Source: DASSUW01 sp963811895 (lineage in GTDB: Bacteria; Actinomycetota; Thermoleophilia; Solirubrobacterales; Solirubrobacteraceae). From it: a stretch of DNA of 64,000 nucleotides. The position numbers were made by a program, and so were the translations under genes. The stretch is taken from positions 1 to 64,000 of the forward strand of contig CAWETE010000001.1 in NCBI GenBank assembly GCA_963811895.1, read 5' to 3'. Below the pieces are notes generated by a model, which was given only the letters and a program-made list of their open reading frames with translations, searched no databases and was not told where the DNA came from. Positions 44,805-53,353 of the stretch are shown piece after piece. Within the stretch, counting starts at the first letter, position 1, and each line of letters opens with the position of its first letter.

Positions 44805-44815
44805 CCCCCCAACCA

Positions 44816-44838
44816 TAAGGGGGGTCTGTCCCCCCTTA
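44816..44838. repeat. G6/C6 palindrome, unit 1
   Basis: TAAGGGGGG and CCCCCCTTA (9-bp perfect arms) around TCTGT. Shares its core G6-TCTG[T/A]-C6 with the unit at 44901. REP-like or bidirectional terminator. Confidence 0.6.
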
Positions 44839-44900
44839 AGTGCCGGCGCGCCACGTCGGTCCGGCGAAATGCCTGCACATCGCAGGTTTCCGCCCCCGGC

Positions 44901-44931
44901 GCACCAAGGGGGGTCTGACCCCCCTTGGTGC
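44901..44931. repeat. G6/C6 palindrome, unit 2
   Basis: GCACCAAGGGGGGT and its exact 14-bp reverse complement flank CTG. Lies 40 nt before the GTG of PEP carboxylase. Core matches unit 1 at 44816. The 63 nt between units hold no ORF of note. Confidence 0.65.
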
Positions 44932-44971
44932 CGGGACCGCGTCGGGGGGCCGTGGTTGCCAAGCTGCGTGC

Positions 44972-47608
44972 GTGACGATCGCCGATGCTCCCGCCCGGTC
45001 CTCGCTGGACCGCGACACGCGGATCCTGTCCGGGCTGCTCGAGGAGACGATCGCCGGGCAGGGCGGTGAGGGCCTGCGGCAGGCGGTGGTGCGGCTGCGC
45101 GAGGCGGCGGCGCGGGTGCGGGCGGGCGAGGCCGGGGCGGAGGAGGACGCCGCCGCGCTGGTCGAGGAGATCCTCGGCGGCGACTCGCTCGACGTGATCC
45201 GCGCGTGCTCGATGGAGCTGCACCTGGCCAACCTGGCCGAGACGCGCGAGCGCGTGCGGCGGCGGCGCGGCTACGAGCGCGCCGAGGGGCCGCCGCAGCG
45301 CGAGTCGCTGGCCGAGGCGGCCGAGCGCCTGGCGGCGCGCTCGTCGAAGGCGGCGGCGCGCGCGCTGGACGACCTGCGGCTCGACCTCACGCTCACCGCG
45401 CACCCGACCGAGGCCACCCGCTGGTCGGTGATGGAGCACGCCGGCGACGTCAGCGCCCAGATCGCGCAGCTCGACGACGAGCGGCTCGGGGCCGCCGCCC
45501 GCGCCCGCGTGATCGACCGCATCCGCGAGTCGCTGGCGCTGTGGTGGCAGACCGCCGAGGTCCGGCGCGAGCGCCCGCAGGTCGACGACGAGGTGCGCCG
45601 CAACCTGCATTTCTTCGACCGCGTGCTGTACGACGCCGTGCCCGAGCTGGTGCGCGAGCTCGAGCGCTGCTTCGGCCGCCAGCCGCTCGACTTCGCCCCC
45701 GTCCAGTTCTCGAGCTGGGCGGGCGGCGACATGGACGGGCACCCCGGCGTCACCGCCGCCACGTTCACCGCCACCGTCGACCTGCATCGGCGCGTCGCCG
45801 TGCGGCTGCTGCGCGAACGGGTCGAGCGGCTCGCCTCGCGGTCCTCGCAGAGCGCCGACGAGATGGGCGCCGGCCGCGCCGCCCTGGAGGCCAGCCTGCG
45901 GCGCGACGTGTCGCTGATGCCCGAGGTCACCCGCCGGCTCGGCGAGCGGCGCCGGCATGAGCCGCTGCGGGCCAAGCTCAACTACATCTCCGAGCGGCTC
46001 GTGGCGAGCGCCGAGGAGCCCGACAGCCCGCTCGCCTACCGCGAGGCGGCCCAGCTGCGGCGCGACCTCGAGCTGGTGCGCGACGCGTCCGGCGGCGAGC
46101 CGGTGGCCGACGGCTCGGTCAAGGACCTCCTGCGGCAGGTGAGCGCCTTCGGGCTGCACCTCGCCGCGCTCGACGTCCGCCTCGCCGCCGACGCCATCGC
46201 CGCGTCGGTCCGGCGCGACGAGCCCCACCTCGACCACGCCGACGAGCTCGAGCGGCGGCACATCCTCGCCACCCGCATCGCCGAGGCCGAGCCGGACCGG
46301 TTCGGTCCCACCTGCGCGCCGACCGAGGCCCTGCACGCGCTCAGCGCCGCCGCCCGCCGCTACGGTCCCGCGGCGGCCGACACGCTGGTCATCTCGATGG
46401 TCCACGAGGTCTCCGACGTCCTCGGCGCGCTGTGGCTCGCGCGCCGCGCGGGCCTGGCCGGGCCGGATGAGCCGCCGCTGCACATCACGCCGCTGTTCGA
46501 GACGCTGGACGCGCTCGAGCAGGCGCCGGCCACCATGGCCGCGCTGTACGCCGACCGCGCCTACCGAGAGCACCTGGGCCGCCACGGCGACCGGCAGGAG
46601 ATCATGCTCGGCTACTCGGACTCGGCCAAGGACGCCGGGTTCCTCACCAGCCAGTGGGCGATCTACCGCGCGCAGGAGCTGCTCGTCGCCCAGGGGCCGG
46701 AGCACGGGATCGAGGTGACGTTCTTCCACGGCCGCGGCGGCTCGCCCTCGCGCGGCGGCGCGCCCGCCCACCAGGCGATCCTCGCCCAGCCGCCGGGGAC
46801 GCTCGAGGGCGGCGTGCGCATCACCGAGCAGGGCGAGGTCGTCTCGGCCAAGTACGCCGACCCGGGCCTGGCCGGCCGCTCGCTCGAGCAGCAGCTCTCC
46901 GGCCTGCTGCTCGCCCGCGCGATGCCGGCCGCGCCGATCCCCGACGCCTTCGGCGCCGAGATCGATCGCGCCGCCGAGCGCTCGTGCGAGATCTACCGCG
47001 AGCTCGTCGGCAGCGAGGACTTCGTGCGCTTCTTCCGCCAGGTCTCGCCGGTCGACGAGCTGGCCGAGCTGACCATCGGGTCGCGCCCCGCCTCGCGCCG
47101 CAGCGGCGGCCGACTGGAGGACCTGCGCGCCATCCCGTGGGTCTTCGCCTGGACCCAGAACCGCATCATGATGCCGTCCTGGTTCGGCGCCGGCAGCGCG
47201 CTCGAGGAGGGCGACCTCGAGCTGCAGCGGGAGATGTGGCGGTCGTGGCCGTTCTTCCGGATGGCGTGCTCGACGCTCGAGATGGCGCTCTTCAAGGTCG
47301 ACCTCGAGGTCGGCCGCCGCTACCTGGCGCTCGTCGACGACGACCTGGCCGAGCGCCACTGGCCGCTGCTCGAGGCCGAGCACGCGCGCGTGGTCGCGCG
47401 GCTGCTCGCGATCCGCGACGGCGAGTCGCTGCTCGACAGCGCGCCCGCCCTGCGCGAGCGGCTGTCACACCGCAACCACTGGGTGGACCCGCTCTCGCAC
47501 CTCCAGGTCGCCCTGCTGGCCCGCTCGCGCGCCGGAGACGCAACGGTCGGCGGGGCGCTGATGGCAACGATCACAGGGATCGCCGCGGGGCTGCGCAACA
47601 CAGGCTGA
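44972..47608 (+). CDS. ppc: Phosphoenolpyruvate carboxylase
   Basis: 878 aa, normal bacterial PEPC length. Fixes bicarbonate onto PEP to give oxaloacetate, replenishing the TCA cycle. Catalytic signatures are intact: LTAHPTEATR with His144, LGYSDSAKDAGF, FHGRGGSPSRGGAP (the mobile glycine loop, about residue 583), AWTQNRIMMPSWFGAG, and the C-terminal LRNTG. GTG 44972 chosen because upstream in-frame sequence passes through the palindrome region and is not family-like; a CAAGCT near-box lies 6 nt before it. Confidence 0.95.
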   Translation: MTIADAPARSSLDRDTRILSGLLEETIAGQGGEGLRQAVVRLREAAARVRAGEAGAEEDAAALVEEILGGDSLDVIRACSMELHLANLAETRERVRRRRGYERAEGPPQRESLAEAAERLAARSSKAAARALDDLRLDLTLTAHPTEATRWSVMEHAGDVSAQIAQLDDERLGAAARARVIDRIRESLALWWQTAEVRRERPQVDDEVRRNLHFFDRVLYDAVPELVRELERCFGRQPLDFAPVQFSSWAGGDMDGHPGVTAATFTATVDLHRRVAVRLLRERVERLASRSSQSADEMGAGRAALEASLRRDVSLMPEVTRRLGERRRHEPLRAKLNYISERLVASAEEPDSPLAYREAAQLRRDLELVRDASGGEPVADGSVKDLLRQVSAFGLHLAALDVRLAADAIAASVRRDEPHLDHADELERRHILATRIAEAEPDRFGPTCAPTEALHALSAAARRYGPAAADTLVISMVHEVSDVLGALWLARRAGLAGPDEPPLHITPLFETLDALEQAPATMAALYADRAYREHLGRHGDRQEIMLGYSDSAKDAGFLTSQWAIYRAQELLVAQGPEHGIEVTFFHGRGGSPSRGGAPAHQAILAQPPGTLEGGVRITEQGEVVSAKYADPGLAGRSLEQQLSGLLLARAMPAAPIPDAFGAEIDRAAERSCEIYRELVGSEDFVRFFRQVSPVDELAELTIGSRPASRRSGGRLEDLRAIPWVFAWTQNRIMMPSWFGAGSALEEGDLELQREMWRSWPFFRMACSTLEMALFKVDLEVGRRYLALVDDDLAERHWPLLEAEHARVVARLLAIRDGESLLDSAPALRERLSHRNHWVDPLSHLQVALLARSRAGDATVGGALMATITGIAAGLRNTG

Positions 47609-47712
47609 TCCGGGGGGTGCGGTCTCCCGTACTTGCCTACGTGGACGGCCGAACGACAAGACGCTGGTCAGCCCGCTATCTGGGCCTCCCTCGCAGTGGG
47701 AGAGTGCCTCTC

Positions 47713-47829
47713 ATGAGCCCGACCGTCACCCCCCGCCTCCCGGTCTCCGCCCAGCACGCGTACTCGACTCCGGTCGTCCGCGAGCTGCCGCCGGTCTACC
47801 GCCCGGGCACGTTCGACTCGACCTGGTAG
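47713..47829 (+). CDS. Possible 38-aa small protein
   Basis: ATG 47713 is preceded by GGGAG (about 47698) at a fair Shine-Dalgarno distance. Product begins MSPTVTPRLPVSAQHAYSTP, is Pro/Val-rich, and has no signal or helix. Fills most of the 222-nt gap between ppc and ogt; otherwise that gap holds nothing recognised. No homology known, so this is tentative. Confidence 0.35.
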   Translation: MSPTVTPRLPVSAQHAYSTPVVRELPPVYRPGTFDSTW

Positions 47830-47830
47830 G

Positions 47831-48304
47831 TCAGCCGACGGCCAGGCGCCGCCCCGAGGCGACAGCCTCGTGGTCGAGCAGCCAGCGCTTGCGATCGAGC
47901 CCGCCGCCGTACCCGACCAGGGTCCCGTCGGCGCCGATGACGCGGTGACAGGGGATGACGATGGAGACGGGGTTCCGGCCGTTGGCCGTCCCCACCGCTC
48001 GCACCAGCTTGAGATCGCCCAGCCTCAGCGCGAGCTCCTTGTAGGAGATCGTCTCCGCGAAGGGGATGCGCGCGAGCTGCTCCCACACGCGCAGCTGGAA
48101 CTCCGTGCCGTGGAGGGCGAGCGGCAGGTCGAAGTCCTCGAGCTCGCCCGCGAAGTAGGCGTCGAGCTGCTCGCGGACGGCGTCGAACGGGCCGTCGCCG
48201 GCCTCGGTGACGTCATGGCGCAGGTAGAGGTCGGTCAGCCGGCCCTCGGCGTCGGCTTTCAGCAGGACGTCGCCGACCGGGCTGGGGTGCAGGGTCGTGT
48301 ACAT
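47831..48304 (-). CDS. ogt: Methylated-DNA-protein-cysteine methyltransferase
   Basis: 157 aa suicide DNA-repair protein that takes the methyl from O6-methylguanine. Acceptor Cys119 in IVIPCHRVIGADGTLVGYGG, preceded by the helix-turn-helix FQLRVWEQLARIPFAETISY, then GLDRKRWLLDHE. N-terminal pseudo-nuclease domain (1-65) is present. ATG 48304. Confidence 0.95.
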   Translation of the reverse strand: MYTTLHPSPVGDVLLKADAEGRLTDLYLRHDVTEAGDGPFDAVREQLDAYFAGELEDFDLPLALHGTEFQLRVWEQLARIPFAETISYKELALRLGDLKLVRAVGTANGRNPVSIVIPCHRVIGADGTLVGYGGGLDRKRWLLDHEAVASGRRLAVG

Positions 48305-48337
48305 GCCCCTACAACGTCCCGCACCGGCCGGATGTGA

Positions 48338-49795
48338 TCACCCGTATGGGTACCACCACTCCTTGACCTCGAGCTTGGTCTCGATGTGGACGTGCTTGGT
48401 CTCCTGGAAGGCGTCGAGGCCCTCCTGGCCGAGCTCGCGACCGAGCCCGGAGCGCTTCATGCCTCCGAACGGGCCGGCGTCGTTGTCGGTCAGCGGGTCG
48501 TTGATCCAGACCGTGCCGGCGCGCAGCTCGCGCGCGCAGCGGATCGCGGTCTCCAGGTCGCGCGTGTAGACGTTGGCGCCGAGGCCGTAGGGCGATCCGT
48601 TGGCCAGCTCGATCGCCTCGTCCAGGCTCGCGACCGGCACGATCGGCGCGACCGGGCCGAAGGTCTCCTCGCTCAGCAGGTCGGTCTCGAGCGGCGCGCC
48701 GGTGACGACCGTGGGCGCGAAGTAGTAGCCGCGCTCGTGGCCGGCGCCGTCGCCGCCGGTCAGGACCTCGGCGCCCGCCGCCACCGCCGCCTCGACCTGG
48801 GCGCGCACCTTGTCGCGCTGGGCGGCGCTGACCATCGGCCCGACGTCGGTCGCCGGGTCCATCGGGTCGCCGACCTTGAGCGTGCGCGTGTGGTCGACGA
48901 ACGCGCTCAGGAAGTCGTCATAGACCTCGCGCTGGACGTAGAAGCGCTCGGCCGACGTGCACACCTGGCCGGCGTTGAGGAAGGCGGCCCACGCGCCGCC
49001 GCGGGCGGCGATCTCGATCTCGCCGGCCACGTCGGCGCAGACGATGAAGGGGTCCTTGCCGCCGAGCTCGAGGTTCACCCGCGCGATGCGCCGAGCCGCG
49101 CGCTCCGCGATCCGGGTGCCGGTGGCGACGCTGCCGGTGAAGGCGATGCCGTCGACGCGCTCGTCGTCCACCAGCCGCTCGCCGACGTCGCCGCCACCCG
49201 CCAGCAGGGCGACGAGGCCGGCCGGCAGGTGCTCCACGCACGGCGCCAGCGCAAGCGTCGAGAGCGGCGTCAGCTCCGACGGCTTGCAGAGCGCGGCGTT
49301 GCCTGCGGCCAGCACCGGGGCGAGCTTCCAGGCGAGCAGGAGCAGCGGGTAGTTCCACGGCACGATGCAGGTGACGAGGCCGAGCGGCTCCTTGAGCACC
49401 AAGGCGAGCTGGCTGCTCTCGACGGGCGGGATCACGCGCCCCTCGGAGGTGCGCGCGAGCTCGGCGTAGAAGTCGAAGGCGCTCGCCGTCCAGCCGACCT
49501 CGTCGCGGTTCTCGACCAGCGGCTTGCCGCCCTCGCGCGTCATCAGCTCGGCCAGCTCGGCGGTGCGGTCGCGCATGCGCGTCGCCACCTCGTGCAGCGC
49601 CTCCGCCCGCTCGGCGGCCGGCGTGCCCGCCCACTCGCGCTGGGCGGTGCGGGCGGCCTCGATCGCGGCGTCGAGCTGGGCCGCGTCGGGCGTCCCGACC
49701 TCGGCGATCGGCTCCTCGCGGGCGGGATCCTCGACGGCGAGGGCGGCCCCGTTGCCGGCCACCAGCTCGCCGCCGATCAGCAGTCGCGTGTCCAT
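48338..49795 (-). CDS. NAD(P)-dependent aldehyde dehydrogenase
   Basis: 485 aa. Oxidises aldehydes to acids. Catalytic Cys (about residue 278) in NAGQVCTSAERFYV, general base Glu in VNLELGGKDPFIV, NAD loop FTGSVATGTRIAE, and WNYPLLLLAWKLAPVLAAGN in the cofactor domain. Closest in look to betaine/4-aminobutyraldehyde-type ALDHs, but substrate cannot be read. ATG 49795 with a CACGAT near-box 7 nt upstream. Confidence 0.92.
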   Translation of the reverse strand: MDTRLLIGGELVAGNGAALAVEDPAREEPIAEVGTPDAAQLDAAIEAARTAQREWAGTPAAERAEALHEVATRMRDRTAELAELMTREGGKPLVENRDEVGWTASAFDFYAELARTSEGRVIPPVESSQLALVLKEPLGLVTCIVPWNYPLLLLAWKLAPVLAAGNAALCKPSELTPLSTLALAPCVEHLPAGLVALLAGGGDVGERLVDDERVDGIAFTGSVATGTRIAERAARRIARVNLELGGKDPFIVCADVAGEIEIAARGGAWAAFLNAGQVCTSAERFYVQREVYDDFLSAFVDHTRTLKVGDPMDPATDVGPMVSAAQRDKVRAQVEAAVAAGAEVLTGGDGAGHERGYYFAPTVVTGAPLETDLLSEETFGPVAPIVPVASLDEAIELANGSPYGLGANVYTRDLETAIRCARELRAGTVWINDPLTDNDAGPFGGMKRSGLGRELGQEGLDAFQETKHVHIETKLEVKEWWYPYG

Positions 49796-49810
49796 GCCCG
49801 CATCGTGTCA

Positions 49811-49834
49811 GAGGGCCGCCCGGAGGCGGCCCTC
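49811..49834 (-). terminator. Strong GC hairpin after the RTX gene
   Basis: GAGGGCCGCC and GGCGGCCCTC (10-bp perfect arms) around a CGGA tetraloop, just past the RTX gene stop and before the ALDH start. No T-tract. Confidence 0.6.
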
Positions 49835-49837
49835 ACG

Positions 49838-50809
49838 TCACGACTTGCCGGGGGCGGGCGTGTGCTCGAGCAGCTCCTGCGCGTCTTCGAGCGCCTCGGC
49901 GACCGGGGGCAGCTCGGGCAGGTTGAAGCTGAGCTTCAGCTCGCAGTCGCGCGCCACGACGTCGGCGCCGTTGGCCCACACGATGTCGAAGCCGGTGCCG
50001 CACGTGACGGTGTCCGCGTCGGTGCCGGTGGCGCCGCGCACGTCGATCACGTCATGGCCGGAGCCGGCATCGACGGTGACGCCGCCGGCCTTGCCCGAGG
50101 CGAAGTCGTTGCCCGAGCCGCCGTTGAGCGTGCTGCCGCCCGCCTGGGCGACGAGCACGTCGCTGCCGTCCTGCCCGCTGAGCGTGACGTCGCCGGTGAG
50201 GTTGACCAGCTCGTCGTCGCCGGTGCCGCCCTCGGCCTCGTTGAACAGGGCGCCGCCGGGCACGAGCAGGTCGTTGCCGCTCTCTCCGTCGAGGGTCACC
50301 GCCCGCGCGCCGAGCCCGGCCGCGATGCGGTCGTTGCCCGTGCCGCCGTTGCCGGTGGCCTGGAGGTTGGCGGCCATCCGGATCGTGTCGTTGCCGCTGC
50401 CGCCGTCGGCCGTGGCCTGGATGCCGCCGGCGAGCACGTCGTCGCTCCCGGGGCCGGCGTCGAGCCGCAGGCTGCCGGTGAAGCTGTTGACGTTGGCGAC
50501 GTCGTTCTCGTCGCCGAGCGAGACGTCGACGGGGAACGCCTGGTCGACCTCGCCGCAGATCACGGGAACGCCCGCGACACAGCCCGGGCCCGCCGTCAGG
50601 GGAGCCCCGAACTCGAAGAACTCCATCCGCAGATCGAAGGGGCCGTCGACGGTCCCTTCCATCTGGAGCCGGTTCACCTCGCCGGACGCGGCCGCGTAGG
50701 TGATGACCGGGGATCCGGTCGGGAAGGCCACCTCGATCGAGGCGGCGGAGGCGGTGGCAGGGGCCGCGGCGAGCGTGAGAGCAACGGCGGCGAGGATGGG
50801 GCGCTTCAT
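49838..50809 (-). CDS. Secreted calcium-binding (RTX-repeat) protein
   Basis: 323 aa. Cleavable signal peptide (MKRPILAAVALTLAAAPATASA). After an N-terminal beta domain of about 110 aa come degenerate nonapeptide repeats: GPGSDDVLAGG, GGSGNDTIRMA, GGTGNDRIAAG, GESGNDLLVPG, GGTGDDELVN, GGSGNDFASG, AGSGHDVIDV. These should fold into a Ca2+-bound beta-roll. An 'SCGTGFDIVWANGADVVARDCE'-type C-terminal segment gives two Cys. No hydrolase domain is visible, so a structural or adhesive role is likely. Confidence 0.8.
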   Translation of the reverse strand: MKRPILAAVALTLAAAPATASAASIEVAFPTGSPVITYAAASGEVNRLQMEGTVDGPFDLRMEFFEFGAPLTAGPGCVAGVPVICGEVDQAFPVDVSLGDENDVANVNSFTGSLRLDAGPGSDDVLAGGIQATADGGSGNDTIRMAANLQATGNGGTGNDRIAAGLGARAVTLDGESGNDLLVPGGALFNEAEGGTGDDELVNLTGDVTLSGQDGSDVLVAQAGGSTLNGGSGNDFASGKAGGVTVDAGSGHDVIDVRGATGTDADTVTCGTGFDIVWANGADVVARDCELKLSFNLPELPPVAEALEDAQELLEHTPAPGKS

Positions 50810-50878
50810 GGATTGGACGCTGACCGACCACCGGGCAGCGTGCCCTGACCGTTCGGGGGGCTTCGACGGCGAGCTTGG

Positions 50879-51964
50879 TCAGGATGCGGACGCGGCGGTG
50901 ACGATCGCGTCGCGCAGCTCTCGCAGCGCGGTCTGACGTGCCCCCGCCAGCGCCGGCTCGTCGTCCACGGCGGCGGCTTCGACCGGGACATGGCGCGGCG
51001 ACCGGGCGAACTCGCGCGCGACCGCGGCGAGCACGCGCGGATCGCGACCCCACCCACCGCCCAGGAGCACGACTGCCGGATCGGCCAGGGCGACGGCTGC
51101 CGACAGCACCCCGGCCACCGCGCTCGCCAGGTCGGCGGCGGTGCCCGCGCTCGACCCGACCGCACGCAGAAGCGCCGGCACGTCGATCGCGGTCGAGCCC
51201 GGGCGGCGGAGCCCGAGCGCCTCGAAGACCTCCGTCAGCCGCATCGCCCGCCCGCCGGGCCCGGCCGTCACCACGTGCGCGATCTCCCCGGCCAGGCCGG
51301 CGTGGCCGCGCAGGACCTCACCGTCGCTGACCACCGCGCAGCCGACGCCCTCGCCGAGGTAGACGTACACGAAGTCCGAGCCGCGCTCGGCGCGGGCCAT
51401 CCAGTTGACGTCGTTGTCGACGGTGACGGGCCCGCCCACCACCTCGGCCAGCACGGCCGGCGCGTCGAGCTCGCCGACCAGGAACGGGGCGTCCGGCAGC
51501 TCGACGAGGCGCCCGGTCTCGCGGTCGACGGGGTCGGCGACGCTGACGACGGCCAGACGCACCGGGCCGGCGCAGCGGCCGGCGACCTCGGCGGCCACGC
51601 GCCTCAGCGTGGCGGTGACCTCCTGCGCGTCGGCGTGCGATCGCGCCACGACCTCGCCGTGGACGTCGACGGCCTCGGCCACGATCCCCTCGGGGGCGAT
51701 GCCGATGACCAGTGCGCAGCCGGTCGCTGCGGGCAGCCCGTAGTAGGTGCCGACGCGGCCCCGGCCCGTGGTCCGCTCGCCGGTGTCGACGACGACGCCG
51801 GCGGCGCTCAGCCGGCGGACGCTCTCCGACACGGTCGGCTTGGACAGGCCGGTGGCGACGGCGAGCTCGGCGCGCGTGGCCTGGCGCTGCTCCATGAGGG
51901 CCCGCAGCACGTGCTCGTCGGACAGCGAGCGGAGGAGCTCGAGCGACGGTCTCTTCGGGGCCAC
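50879..51964 (-). CDS. ROK-family transcriptional repressor
   Basis: 361 aa. Winged helix at about 14-62 (HVLRALMEQRQATRAELAVA, TGLSKPTVSESVRRLSAAGV), then a sugar-kinase-like domain with VTVDNDVNWMARAERG and GHAGLAGEIAHV. The zinc motif CxCGxxGC usually found after GEIGH is absent (it reads VVTAGPGGRAMRL), so inducer binding may differ. GTG 51964 lies 6 nt from TAGAAT (51971-51976). Divergent from the DUF1479 gene, whose promoter carries two operator-like sites. Confidence 0.9.
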   Translation of the reverse strand: MAPKRPSLELLRSLSDEHVLRALMEQRQATRAELAVATGLSKPTVSESVRRLSAAGVVVDTGERTTGRGRVGTYYGLPAATGCALVIGIAPEGIVAEAVDVHGEVVARSHADAQEVTATLRRVAAEVAGRCAGPVRLAVVSVADPVDRETGRLVELPDAPFLVGELDAPAVLAEVVGGPVTVDNDVNWMARAERGSDFVYVYLGEGVGCAVVSDGEVLRGHAGLAGEIAHVVTAGPGGRAMRLTEVFEALGLRRPGSTAIDVPALLRAVGSSAGTAADLASAVAGVLSAAVALADPAVVLLGGGWGRDPRVLAAVAREFARSPRHVPVEAAAVDDEPALAGARQTALRELRDAIVTAASAS

Positions 51965-51970
51965 GGGGAG

Positions 51971-51976
51971 ATTCTA
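51971..51976 (-). promoter_or_regulatory. -10 box (TAGAAT) of the ROK gene
   Basis: TANNNT element 6 nt before GTG 51964. It abuts operator site 1, so the ROK protein may also control its own gene. Confidence 0.55.
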
Positions 51977-51995
51977 GTCAGGACTCTTGCCTAGA
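51976..51995. promoter_or_regulatory. ROK operator-like site 1
   Basis: Twenty bases matching site 2 at 14 of 20 positions, pattern AGTNAGGANTCNTNCCTA. Partial dyad AGGA...TNCCT. Overlaps the -35 TTGCCT (51987-51992) of the DUF1479 promoter and touches the ROK -10. Confidence 0.5.
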
Positions 51996-52009
51996 AGCGG
52001 GATCGGTGC

Positions 52010-52015
52010 TAGGTT
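52010..52015 (+). promoter_or_regulatory. -10 box (TAGGTT) of the DUF1479 gene
   Basis: Seventeen bases downstream of -35 TTGCCT (51987-51992). Predicted start about 52022, giving a leader of about 31 nt with GGGAG before ATG 52054. Confidence 0.55.
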
Positions 52016-52022
52016 TGCCGCC

Positions 52023-52042
52023 AGTAAGGAGTCCTTCCTAAG
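52023..52042. promoter_or_regulatory. ROK operator-like site 2
   Basis: Contains AAGGA-G-TCCTT, a perfect 5-1-5 palindrome, inside AGTAAGGAGTCCTTCCTAAG. Centred on the expected transcription start; 47 bp downstream of site 1. Confidence 0.55.
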
Positions 52043-52053
52043 GGAGAGAAGCG

Positions 52054-53331
52054 ATGACGACGACGACACTCGAGCTGCCGCACTGGGAGACCACCCCGCC
52101 GGACCCGAAGGCCGCGATCCGGGAGATCAAGGCGGCCATCCGGGCCCGCATCGAGGCGTCGGGCCGCACCGTCGAGGAGGTGTTCGCCGCCGTCGAGGCG
52201 AGGGTGGCGGAGCGAGTGGAGGAGATCGAGGCGGCCAAGCGGCGCGGCGAGAACGTCTGGCCGGTCATCGAGTACGCCGACATCGCCGCCGGCAAGGTCC
52301 CGGCCGAGACAGTCGAGCTCCTGCAGCGCCGTGGCTGCGCCGTCATCCGCGGCAACTTCGAGCGCGAGCAGGCGCTCGCCTGGGACCGGGAGATCCTCGA
52401 CTACGTCGAGCGCAACCGCTTCTTCGAGGACTACCGCGGCGCGGGCGACGACTTCTTCGGCAGCGTCGGCTCGCGGCCCGAGATCTACCCGGTGTACTGG
52501 TCGAGCGCGCAGATGGAGGCGCGTCAGAGCGACCGCATGGCGCGCGTCCAGTCGTTCCTCAACCACCGGTGGACCTACGAGTCCGACGGCGTGCAGTGGT
52601 TCGATCCCGACCGCGACTCGCTGTACCCCGACCGCATCCGCCGCCGCCCGCCCGGCGCGAGCTCCGGCGGCCTCGGCACCCACATCGACGTCGGCTCGCT
52701 CGACCTGTGGATGACGAGCGCCTACCAGCAGGCGTTCCGGCACCTGTTCGACGGGTCGGTCGAGCAGTACGACCCGTGGGACGCCTCCTACCGCACCTCC
52801 GGGCCGCAGTACCCGAGCTCGACGATGTGCTCGGTGTTCCGCACCTTCCAGGGCTGGACCGCGCTGTCGGACATGGCGCACGACCAGGGCGTGCTCCTCA
52901 CCGTCCCGATCCCCGAGGCGATGGCCTACATGATGCTGCGGCCGCTGCTGCCCGACGTGCCCGAGGACGAGATGTGCGGCGTCACCGTCGGCCAGGTGTT
53001 CCCGATCAACGAGAAGTGGCACCCGCTCCTCATGCGTGCCCGCGCGGGCATCCCCGACGTCGAGGCCGGCGACACGGTCTGGTGGCACTCCGACGTGATC
53101 CACGGCGTCGCGCCGGTCGAGGACCAGCAGGGCTGGGGCAACGTCATGTACATCCCGGCCGCGCCCTGGTGCCCGCGCAACGAGGCGTACGCCCCCAAGG
53201 TCCGCGACGCGTTCCTGAACGGCGACAGCCCGAGCGACTTCCCGGAGGAGCACTACGAGCGCGAGTGGCCCGACCGCTTCCAGCCCGAGCAGCTCAACGA
53301 GACGGGACGCCGGGGCCTGGGAATGAGCTGA
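52054..53331 (+). CDS. DUF1479 (YbiU-like) Fe(II)/2-oxoglutarate dioxygenase
   Basis: 425 aa. Family related to phytanoyl-CoA dioxygenases. Metal triad candidates are H210 and D212 in LGTHIDVGSLDLW and H350 (or H345) in TVWWHSDVIHGVAP; a distal Arg may bind 2-oxoglutarate. The N-terminal 60 residues are helical. Length is normal. Substrate unknown; control by a sugar-type ROK repressor suggests a carbohydrate-linked compound. ATG 52054 with GGGAGAGAAGCG upstream, one of few Shine-Dalgarno-led genes here. Confidence 0.86.
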   Translation: MTTTTLELPHWETTPPDPKAAIREIKAAIRARIEASGRTVEEVFAAVEARVAERVEEIEAAKRRGENVWPVIEYADIAAGKVPAETVELLQRRGCAVIRGNFEREQALAWDREILDYVERNRFFEDYRGAGDDFFGSVGSRPEIYPVYWSSAQMEARQSDRMARVQSFLNHRWTYESDGVQWFDPDRDSLYPDRIRRRPPGASSGGLGTHIDVGSLDLWMTSAYQQAFRHLFDGSVEQYDPWDASYRTSGPQYPSSTMCSVFRTFQGWTALSDMAHDQGVLLTVPIPEAMAYMMLRPLLPDVPEDEMCGVTVGQVFPINEKWHPLLMRARAGIPDVEAGDTVWWHSDVIHGVAPVEDQQGWGNVMYIPAAPWCPRNEAYAPKVRDAFLNGDSPSDFPEEHYEREWPDRFQPEQLNETGRRGLGMS

Positions 53332-53336
53332 CGTTG

Positions 53337-53353
53337 CGTAGCGGCTTGCTCAG
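53337..53353. repeat. 17-bp direct repeat, left copy
   Basis: CGTAGCGGCTTGCTCAG; differs from the copy at 56140-56156 by one base (G for C at position 7). Contains the TGA of the minus-strand TetR gene. Confidence 0.5.

Noticed and set aside
44840..44971. Upstream extension of PEP carboxylase from ATG 44867 or earlier
   Set aside because: The extra 35-44 codons run through the palindromes and do not resemble PEPC N-termini; GTG 44972 fits the family length.
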